Source: Rhizophagus prolifer
Taxonomy: Eukaryota; Glomeromycota; Glomeromycetes; Glomerales; Glomeraceae
Reading direction: 5' to 3'
Length of the DNA: 22,460 bases
Assembly (NCBI GenBank): GCA_019425655.1
Contig: NQWY01000016.1
Location: 1 to 22,460 of the forward strand
The position numbers were made by a program, and so were the translations under genes. The notes beneath the pieces are model-generated. The model saw only the letters and a list, made by a program, of their open reading frames with translations, was not told the origin of the DNA and made no database searches. Shown piece by piece: positions 14,371-21,061 of the stretch (within the stretch, counting starts at the first letter, position 1; each line of letters begins with the position of its first letter).

Positions 14371-15978
14371 ATGAAATATATTTTAACAGCGGTATTTTTA
14401 ATGTTCGGAATTGGTCTTGGCTATTCTCAAAATACTAAGGAAATAGACGAATTACTTTCAGCATACGAAAAAGCCAATCAGTTTAGCGGCTCTGTCTTGG
14501 TTGCAAAAAAAGGGAAAGTTATTTTTGAGAAAAGCTATGGCTACAGAAATGCGGAAAACGGAGAAAAGAATACAAACAACAGCCAATACAAAATTTTTTC
14601 TACTACAAAAATGTTTACTGCAACTGTAATTCTAAAATTAGTGGAACAGGGAAAACTTTCTTTGGATAATAAATTATCAAAATATTATCCGGATTTTCCA
14701 AAAGCAGATAGCATTACTATAAAAAATATGCTTTCCCATACATCGGGAATACCAGAAGCAGAAGACTCAGACAATACCAAAAACGAAAAAACATTTTTAA
14801 AATATATTACTTCGAAAAAATTGGATTTCTCACCTGGCAAAAGTTGGGGTTATTCCAATTCCAACTATTATTTATTAGGTTATATAATCAAAAAAGTAAC
14901 GGGATTGGAGTATGACAAAGCCATTGAAGAATTTATACTAAAACCTTTGAAAATGACATCAAGCGGATTTCACTTTAATGAACTGAAAAGTGAGAATAAG
15001 GCTGTAGGATATGAGTTTATTGATGGAAAGAATTCCAACAGAGCGTTACTTTTCAAAACAGACCACCCTTTTGCAGCGGGAGCCATCTATTCTACGGTTG
15101 GAGACTTATACAAATTCAGTGAAGCTTTATATGGTGGTAAGATTATCAGCAAACAAATGGTGGAAACAATGTACACGCCATATCTTAATGACCATTATGG
15201 TCTTGCACAGGAAATCTACAAAACTCCGAATTCTGATATTATTCAGGTTGGGCACGGCGGCGGTGGTCCGGGTTACAAGTGTAGATTTGTTAAGGATTTG
15301 AAAAATGATATTACAATTATTATATTGATCAATTCCGAGATGATATCAGCAAAAGCAGCGGATAATATCACAGATATTATTTATAATAGACCTTATACTG
15401 CAATGAGCAAGAACAGAATTGATGCGAAAGATCTGCAAAAATTGCAAGGTATCTATTCTTTCAATTCGGAAAACTATTATATCAATATCATTAATGGGAC
15501 AGTGGTTTTAAACGGAGATGGAATTCCAAGAATGCCTTTGGCTCCAATTACTAAAATCGATTACAAACTTTTCGAAAATTTTGACTTAAAATTCAATGCA
15601 GATAATAAAGGAAAAATAGGATCAGTTACTATAACTAATACGCAAGGAACAAAAACGGCTAAAAAAATAGCGGATATTTTTTCCTGGGGAATTATAGGAA
15701 CGGCAACTCCAAGTGGTTGGGAAGGGAAAGATATTGTTTTAGAAACTCAAAAAAGCAATCCTGATTTTTACTATCTCAAGAACTATAAATTGAAGACTGG
15801 GGAATTAAGATTTCGTTCAAACAATGACTGGGCGAATAGTTTGGGACTCAACAGTGATGATAAAAGTATGTGTTACGACGGGTACAATATCATTATTAAG
15901 GAAGATGGGTTTTATGATATTGTATTGGATTTGAGCATCAAATCTAAACCTCAATATTCAGTTAAAAAAGTAAACTAA
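14371..15978 (+). CDS. Exported serine hydrolase, class C beta-lactamase/PBP-like
   Basis: 535 aa from ATG 14371. A longer start at ATG 14344 overlaps the previous stop by 8 nt (ATGAATAA) and adds nine residues; that start would allow coupling, while 14371 gives the cleaner signal peptide (MKYILTAVFLMFGIGLGYSQ). Numbered from 14344, the motifs are STTK (S86, K89), YSN (170-172) and HGG (304-306), the SxxK, YxN and KTG-like triad of class C beta-lactamases, DD-peptidases and related esterases. A C-terminal region of about 190 residues beyond the catalytic domain is of unknown type. It should act in the periplasm. Substrates in this family range from peptidoglycan peptides to esters, so beta-lactam resistance should not be assumed. 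It is inserted between permease genes of the operon. Confidence 0.87.
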   Translation: MKYILTAVFLMFGIGLGYSQNTKEIDELLSAYEKANQFSGSVLVAKKGKVIFEKSYGYRNAENGEKNTNNSQYKIFSTTKMFTATVILKLVEQGKLSLDNKLSKYYPDFPKADSITIKNMLSHTSGIPEAEDSDNTKNEKTFLKYITSKKLDFSPGKSWGYSNSNYYLLGYIIKKVTGLEYDKAIEEFILKPLKMTSSGFHFNELKSENKAVGYEFIDGKNSNRALLFKTDHPFAAGAIYSTVGDLYKFSEALYGGKIISKQMVETMYTPYLNDHYGLAQEIYKTPNSDIIQVGHGGGGPGYKCRFVKDLKNDITIIILINSEMISAKAADNITDIIYNRPYTAMSKNRIDAKDLQKLQGIYSFNSENYYINIINGTVVLNGDGIPRMPLAPITKIDYKLFENFDLKFNADNKGKIGSVTITNTQGTKTAKKIADIFSWGIIGTATPSGWEGKDIVLETQKSNPDFYYLKNYKLKTGELRFRSNNDWANSLGLNSDDKSMCYDGYNIIIKEDGFYDIVLDLSIKSKPQYSVKKVN

Positions 15979-15985
15979 TAATAAC

Positions 15986-18334
15986 ATGATTATGCTGAAA
16001 AACTGGCTCAAAATAGCATTCATCAATTACAGAAAAAACGGGCTTTCCACTATCATCAATATTTTGGGATTGAGTGTTGGCTTGTGTGTTTTCCTTTTGA
16101 TATTTATCCATTGGCAGGATGAGAAATCGTATGAGCAGCGTAATCCTAATAAGGACAAGATCTATCTGATAGAAAATAAAAATGCGGATTTCGGAACAAT
16201 GGTTGTTTCCAGCTATCCTCAGTTGACCGTTTCTAAAGAAAAATTTTCAGAAATTGAAGATTATTGTATTGCCAATCTTTGGATATCATATAAAGTCCGT
16301 TTAATGTCAGAAGGTAAATCTGCCTTTGCATCATCTTGTAGAGCATCAGATTCTTTTTTTGATTTTTTTCCTGTGGAAAGAGTGGCAGGCAGTTTTAAAA
16401 ATGCTATTGATGACAAATTTAAAATTGCCATATCAGAAGAAACCGCAAAGACACTTTTTGGTGATGAATTTAAAAACTGCGTTGGAAAAACAATCACTCA
16501 GGATACGCCGGATGCTACACCACTTGTTGTAACAGCGGTTTATAAAAATCCTGAGATCAATACTGTTTTCAAACCGGGATTTATAATGAGAAATCAAGGT
16601 TTGGATAATAATGATAAATCTAACCAACAATGGACAAACTATAGTTATGTTGGCTATTTTAAACTTAAGCCAGGAACAGATGTTAAAAATCTTGAGAAAA
16701 AACTTTCTGATCAACAAGCCGAACAGGAAAAAAAGGCAGTAGAAAGCTGGGGGGAAAAATATAATGCTAGAATCAAACCTCAGGTTTATCTTACACCGAT
16801 TAGTAAAATGAAGTTGGACGCCAAAAGCGAAGGTGTAGAAAAAGGAGATAAAAAATCCATTATGATTTTGCTGGGTTTATCTGCTTTGATTTTGATATTG
16901 TCAGGAATCAATTTGATCAATCTTAAAACGGCGCAGGCTTCCGAGAGAGCAAAGGAAGTTGGAATAAGAAAAGTAGTGGGAAGCACAAAATCGAAATTGA
17001 TTTTACAGTTTTTACTGGAGACTTTTATGATTTGTTTTGCTGCTTATATTGTCGCTTTTGCCATGGTAGAGTTACTATTATCTCCATACAATAGATTTCT
17101 TAACAAAAATATCAAACTGAATGACTTTACATTGTTTATCTACACAGGATTATTGTTGTTTGTTTTTTCATTGATTTCAGGATTGATTCCGGCAATTTAT
17201 CTTTCTAATTTCAAACCGATCAATACGTTAAAAGGCAACTTTTCAAGAAGTAAAAGCGGAGTCTGGCTGAGAAATTCTATTCTGGCTTTGCAACTGATTA
17301 TTTCTTCATTTTTCATTATCTGCTCATTGATCATACATACACAAGTAAAGTATATGTTGAATAAAGATTTGGGATTCAGAGGTGAGCAGGTAATTCATAT
17401 TCAATTTAAGAAAACTGATTGGCGGAACGATTACAACTCAAAAAAATATAATCGTCTGAAAAACGAAGTTTTAAAAATTGCAGGTGTTGAAGATGTTACA
17501 GGTTCCGTTAATTCGATAGGAATGGGTTTAGCTAATGCTTCTACAGTTCAAAATGCGAAAGATACGATGAAGTCTGTACAAAGCGTCTTGGTTGGCGGAA
17601 TCGATTATAATTATTTTAAATTTTACAAGATCAAATTTACATCGGGAAGAGACATAGATTTACGCTTTGCTTCTGATACGATTTCCGGAGCCGTTGCCAA
17701 CGAAACATTCATCAAAAAAATGGGCTGGAATCAGAATCAGGCACTTGGCAAAGAAGTGATTCCAGGCTGGGAACACAAAAAGAAATATCAAATCCTTGGT
17801 GTCATCAAAGATTTCTATATCAATGGTGTGGATAAACCGATAGAGCCAATGTTGTTTTTTAATTACGACAGAAACTGGGCGAAAAATAATATGAGCAACC
17901 TGCAGATCAAGATTTCTCAAAACGATATCAACGGAACATTGGAACGCATCAGAGAATTCTGGATCACCAAAGCAGAACCAGGCTATCCTTACGATTTTGA
18001 ATTTGTAGATAAACAGTTCGCCAAAACATATGAGAAATTCCTGAAACAACAGACTTTATTTACAGCTTTAAACATCGTTGTTCTCGTCATCGCGTTGTTA
18101 GGATTATTCGCATTGTCATCATTATTAATCGAACAAAAACTGAAAGACGTTGCTATCAAAAAAACTTTAGGCGCGGACGAAAGAACGATTGTTTGGGATC
18201 TAACGAAAAGATTTCTATTGATTTGTGTGATAGCAGTTTTAATAAGTATGCCTTTCGGATATTACGCGATGAATGAATGGCTGAAGGATTTCGCTTACAG
18301 AATCGATATGCCGGTTTGGCCTTACCATTTATAG
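15986..18334 (+). CDS. ABC transporter permease, MacB_PCD/FtsX type (paralogue 3), C terminus truncated
   Basis: 782 aa. The layout is the same as the other two permeases (RAKEVGIRKVVGSTKSK; LKDVAIKKTLGADER) but more diverged, especially in the periplasmic domains. The start is ATG 15986 or ATG 15992 (MLKNWLKIAF), 7-13 nt after the serine hydrolase gene. The protein ends with IDMPVWPYHL, whereas paralogues continue with a final helix and KAYQATKVNLVKYLKYE. The missing tail is found immediately downstream in another frame, so an out-of-frame deletion of roughly 40 nt has removed the last helix. Whether the truncated permease still folds is unclear. Confidence 0.92.
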   Translation: MIMLKNWLKIAFINYRKNGLSTIINILGLSVGLCVFLLIFIHWQDEKSYEQRNPNKDKIYLIENKNADFGTMVVSSYPQLTVSKEKFSEIEDYCIANLWISYKVRLMSEGKSAFASSCRASDSFFDFFPVERVAGSFKNAIDDKFKIAISEETAKTLFGDEFKNCVGKTITQDTPDATPLVVTAVYKNPEINTVFKPGFIMRNQGLDNNDKSNQQWTNYSYVGYFKLKPGTDVKNLEKKLSDQQAEQEKKAVESWGEKYNARIKPQVYLTPISKMKLDAKSEGVEKGDKKSIMILLGLSALILILSGINLINLKTAQASERAKEVGIRKVVGSTKSKLILQFLLETFMICFAAYIVAFAMVELLLSPYNRFLNKNIKLNDFTLFIYTGLLLFVFSLISGLIPAIYLSNFKPINTLKGNFSRSKSGVWLRNSILALQLIISSFFIICSLIIHTQVKYMLNKDLGFRGEQVIHIQFKKTDWRNDYNSKKYNRLKNEVLKIAGVEDVTGSVNSIGMGLANASTVQNAKDTMKSVQSVLVGGIDYNYFKFYKIKFTSGRDIDLRFASDTISGAVANETFIKKMGWNQNQALGKEVIPGWEHKKKYQILGVIKDFYINGVDKPIEPMLFFNYDRNWAKNNMSNLQIKISQNDINGTLERIREFWITKAEPGYPYDFEFVDKQFAKTYEKFLKQQTLFTALNIVVLVIALLGLFALSSLLIEQKLKDVAIKKTLGADERTIVWDLTKRFLLICVIAVLISMPFGYYAMNEWLKDFAYRIDMPVWPYHL

Positions 18335-18399
18335 TCGTGAGTTTCAAAGCTTACAGAGCAACCAAAATCAACCTTGTTAAATACTTGAAATATGAATAA
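18322..18399 (+). pseudogene. Out-of-frame C-terminal remnant of permease paralogue 3
   Basis: Read from 18322 in the frame one base earlier, the DNA encodes LPFIVVSFKAYRATKINL followed by VKYLKYE and TAA at 18397-18399. This matches the ends of paralogues 1 and 2 except for the absent hydrophobic stretch between LPFI and VVS, where they have 12-13 extra residues. It shows that the short end of paralogue 3 is a secondary loss. Confidence 0.8.
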
Positions 18400-18400
18400 A

Positions 18401-19178
18401 ATGAAAAAAATAATCATCTTAATATTTACATTAATTATCAATCTGTTTTCCGCACAGACCAACAGATTCATTTACGGTTTTGGACATTGATAAAGATTAT
18501 ACAAAATTTTACGATTACGATTTTCTAAAAAATGATTCTATCAGCAAAAAAACCGGAGAAAATTGGCAAACCAATACACAATCTGACCAGTTGATTCTGA
18601 GAAAAGCTAACTCCAACGAGAACAGAGCTTTTCACGACAATATGTTCGATTATTTTGTAATTGACTCCAAAGATGAAATGAACTGGAAAATCGAAAAAGA
18701 AACCAAAAAAAGTGCTGAATATTCATTACAAAAAGCGACTACAGATTTTGGTGGAAGGAAATGGACCGCTTGGTTTTGTTCAGCTATTCCTTTTCACGAA
18801 GGACCTTACAAATTCAGAGGTTTGCCAGGATTGATTTTCGAACTACAGGATGATAAAGGTGATTACAATTACACATTGTCAAAAAGCATCAATCTTCCGG
18901 AGACTTTCGTAACCACTAATTTTCTGGAAACCCATTATGGGAATCAGCCTGTTAAAGTGACTTTGAAACAATTCCAAAAAGTAAAGCTCGATTATTACAG
19001 TGACCCGGTTGCCGAGATGAGAAATAATCTGAAAACTGGCGGAACAGTGATCATTGGAGGAGAGAAAATCACAAGCCAGGAACAGCTTGACCAGAAAAGA
19101 AAATTCATTCAGGAGAGCATCAAAAATTATTATAATCCGATAGAATTGGACAAAGCGATTCCATATCCTAAAAATTAA
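18401..19178 (+). pseudogene. GLPGLI family protein, interrupted by an internal out-of-frame deletion
   Basis: ATG 18401 opens a good signal peptide (MKKIIILIFTLIINLFSAQ) followed by TNRFIY, the usual GLPGLI beginning, but this frame stops within a few codons (TGA at 18488-18490). The rest of the protein continues in another frame from about 18477 (VLDIDKDYTKFYDYDF) to 19178. It includes the family motif FRGLPGLIFEL and ends YNPIELDKAIPYPKN. About 20 residues normally found between the two parts seem to be missing. As it stands, only an unexported 232-aa fragment from TTG 18480 could be made. GLPGLI proteins are Bacteroidetes envelope proteins of unknown function, frequently next to transport genes. 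The gene lies 1 nt after the permease remnant and 21 nt before the TolC gene. Confidence 0.8.
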
Positions 19179-19199
19179 AATTGTCAACGACAAACTATT

Positions 19200-20489
19200 A
19201 TGAAAAAATTACTCTTCATACTACTAATCAATCTTCTTCCCGCTCAGCAGAGTTGGACACTCCAACAATGTCTGGATTATGCTTCAGCCAATCATCCATT
19301 GGTAAAACAATCTGCGGTTAATATTCAGAAAAATGAAAGACAGATTTCTGCCGCAAAAGGAATGCTGTTACCGTCTGTGGATGTTGGAGTCAATCATAAT
19401 TATAATTTCGGAAACGGAATCAATCAGCAGAATAACCAGCGTGAAGCCATCAATACGCAAACCGATAATCTCTACGCGCAAGCCAATTGGGAACTGATGA
19501 ACTGGCGAAATTACCTCAATATTTCTTTGTCCAAAATCAACAGAGAAAGCTCGACTTTCAAAATGAAACAGGCTCAGAATGAAGTTAGACTGAATGTCAT
19601 TCAGATGTTTTTCACTTATCAGAACAGCAAAAGCTGGCTCGAGGTTTTAGAAACACAACTTTCCGGAATCGAAGACCAAATTAAACGCACGGAGAAAGAA
19701 GTGGAAATAGGCAATCGTCCCAAAAGTGATATTTACGATATCAAAGCCAACCTTGGAACAATGCAGGAACAGTGGGTTTCTGCGAAAAATCAGCGTGACC
19801 TTTCAAAGATTAATTTGCTCAATGCATTGGCAATTACAAAAGATACTCTGGATTTTACAATGACCGAAGAAAATCTGGCAAGTTCAAATTTTAACGATGC
19901 TAATTTTATCCAAAATCTTCTGGAAAAAAATCCGGCTTATCAAACGACTCTCGCAGAAATCAAAGCCCAGCAGAAAAGTGTAGAGGTTGCAAAATCCGGC
20001 TATTTGCCAACCTTGAACGGCTCTTACATGTGGTCAAGTTTTTATAACAAAGTCTTGGGACAGCCAGCTCCGTCCAATTTTTCAGACCAAATCAAAACCA
20101 ACAAAAACCAGCAATTAAGTTTCGGACTCAATATTCCGATTTTCAACAAACTGCAGGTGAAAAACAATGTCGAGATAGCTAAACTGAATGTCATCAATTC
20201 CAATTATGATAAAGATATTGTCATTAATGATTTGACAAAAAGTATCAATTCTATCAAAGCACAATTCCTGAATGCCCAGGAAAAATATAATCTTTTGGAA
20301 GCCAATTTCGAAAACCAAAAATTATCATTCCAAAAATCCGAAGAAAAGTACAAAGAAGGATTAATGGATGCCTACACTTTTTTTGTGGTCAGAAACAACT
20401 GGCTTCAGGCGAATTACAACTTGATTAACAGCAAAAACGACGTAATCCAGCAGACAGAACTGCTCAAAGTTTTTGAAGCTGGCTTATAA
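19200..20489 (+). CDS. TolC-family outer membrane efflux channel
   Basis: 429 aa. A signal peptide (MKKLLFILLINLLPAQ) is followed by WTLQQCLDYASANHPLVKQS, the standard start of the first outer-membrane efflux repeat. Long coiled-coil helices rich in Q, N, E and K follow in two structural repeats (about 20-215 and 225-425). Beta-barrel stretches are recognisable (VDVGVNHNYNFGNGI; LNGSYMWSSFY; LSFGLNIPIFN). It should trimerise in the outer membrane and dock with the HlyD-type adaptor encoded at the start of the operon. It is the last gene before the terminator, and it appears intact although the two genes upstream are damaged. Confidence 0.94.
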   Translation: MKKLLFILLINLLPAQQSWTLQQCLDYASANHPLVKQSAVNIQKNERQISAAKGMLLPSVDVGVNHNYNFGNGINQQNNQREAINTQTDNLYAQANWELMNWRNYLNISLSKINRESSTFKMKQAQNEVRLNVIQMFFTYQNSKSWLEVLETQLSGIEDQIKRTEKEVEIGNRPKSDIYDIKANLGTMQEQWVSAKNQRDLSKINLLNALAITKDTLDFTMTEENLASSNFNDANFIQNLLEKNPAYQTTLAEIKAQQKSVEVAKSGYLPTLNGSYMWSSFYNKVLGQPAPSNFSDQIKTNKNQQLSFGLNIPIFNKLQVKNNVEIAKLNVINSNYDKDIVINDLTKSINSIKAQFLNAQEKYNLLEANFENQKLSFQKSEEKYKEGLMDAYTFFVVRNNWLQANYNLINSKNDVIQQTELLKVFEAGL

Positions 20490-20504
20490 CATTTAGATTC
20501 ACAA

Positions 20505-20529
20505 TGTCAGTCTGAGCGGAGTCGAAGAC
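20505..20529. repeat. Interspersed repeat TGTCAGTCTGAGCGGAGTCG
   Basis: TGTCAGTCTGAGCGGAGTCG, followed by AAGAC, resembles the TCATTCTGAATGTAGTGAAG element at 5490-5552 and a repeat I recall from many Bacteroidetes intergenic regions. It lies directly before the operon terminator and may be fused to it as one repeat-terminator unit. Confidence 0.55.
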
Positions 20530-20542
20530 TTTCATCAAAAAG

Positions 20543-20583
20543 AATCCTTCCCAAGACTCACACTTTGGAGGGATTTTTTATTC
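20543..20583 (+). terminator. Intrinsic terminator of the exporter operon
   Basis: AATCCTTCCCAA (20543-20554) pairs with TTTGGAGGGATT (20564-20575): nine pairs including one G-T, one mismatch, then two more pairs, around a 9-nt loop, running into TTTTTT. It lies 54 bp after the TolC stop. Confidence 0.82.
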
Positions 20584-20612
20584 AAAATTATTGACTTTGT
20601 GGAACCAATTCG

Positions 20613-20765
20613 TTAGGTTTGGGCGCCTTTATCCGCCTTCCGCTCCCAATCTTTTCACTCCACTACGTTGCGTAAAAAGGATTTCCGCTCAAGTCGGGGC
20701 GCAAATTCAGCATAAAACAACATTAGTCATAGTACATAATGTTTGGCATTCCGTAGGAAACCTAA
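20613..20765. repeat. 153-bp intergenic element bounded by 8-bp inverted repeats
   Basis: TTAGGTTT (20613-20620) and AAACCTAA (20758-20765) are exact inverted repeats. Inside are two more nested pairs: GCGCC (20623-20627) with GGCGC (20698-20702), and AATCTTTT (20648-20655) with AAAAAGGATT (20674-20683, one bulge). It is more GC-rich than its surroundings. The CCGCCTTCCGCTCCCAATC core resembles a repeat I recall from Flavobacteria. It could be a small non-autonomous element or a structured RNA. A nominal 89-codon frame across it (20591-20860) shows no protein-like character. Confidence 0.5.
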
Positions 20766-20821
20766 CAAAGCGGTTCGACGGAGTCAATTTCTACATTTTA
20801 GTTTTTTTCGGAATGAGAAAA

Positions 20822-20947
20822 AATCTTTGCGCACTTTGCGTTAAAAAAATAAATTTATAATCAATCTTTTATAAGCGAAGCGCCTCTGTGAACCCTAAAA
20901 TGTTTTCAATCAATAAATAAAATCTTTGTGAACTTTGTGTTCAAAAT
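20822..20947. repeat. CTTTGCG/CTTTGTG-type degenerate repeats
   Basis: AATCTTTGCGCACTTTGCGT and AATCTTTGTGAACTTTGTGT (each followed by T and A-rich DNA) lie about 100 bp apart in the same orientation, with a weaker copy, CTCTGTGAACCCT, between. The same pattern recurs at 1091-1145, 2501-2521 (reverse) and 2603-2624. Short degenerate repeats like this are, to my recollection, common between genes in Chryseobacterium. No function is known to me. Confidence 0.55.
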
Positions 20948-20973
20948 CCATCGCTTTTTAAATTTAAAAATCG

Positions 20974-20981
20974 CATTTTTG
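20974..20981 (+). promoter_or_regulatory. Possible Bacteroidetes-type -7 element upstream of topB
   Basis: CATTTTTG matches seven of eight positions of the Bacteroidetes -7 consensus TANNTTTG and is followed by CAA. It lies about 75 bp before the topB start. I could not find a convincing TTTG -33 element at the right distance, so this is tentative. Confidence 0.3.
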
Positions 20982-21007
20982 CAATCCTTATTTTCAAGTA
21001 TAATTTA

Positions 21008-21061
21008 ATGAAACGTTTCGACGTTCCATCTGACCTTAGAAAAAATAGAAATTACAGATGA
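21008..21061 (+). other. Possible 17-codon leader ORF overlapping the topB start
   Basis: ATG 21008 opens MKRFDVPSDLRKNRNYR and stops at TGA 21059-21061, overlapping the topB ATG as ATGA. That geometry is typical of translational coupling. The peptide is basic and resembles nothing I know, and chance is quite possible at this length. Confidence 0.25.

Noticed and set aside
14371-15978. Calling the serine hydrolase a beta-lactam resistance gene
   Set aside because: The SxxK/YxN/HGG motifs are shared with DD-peptidases and esterases, and the context is an envelope exporter, so resistance is not supported.
20591-20860. An 89-codon plus-strand frame after the operon terminator
   Set aside because: It crosses the inverted-repeat element and CTTTGCG repeats, its composition is not protein-like, and no RBS or family is recognisable.
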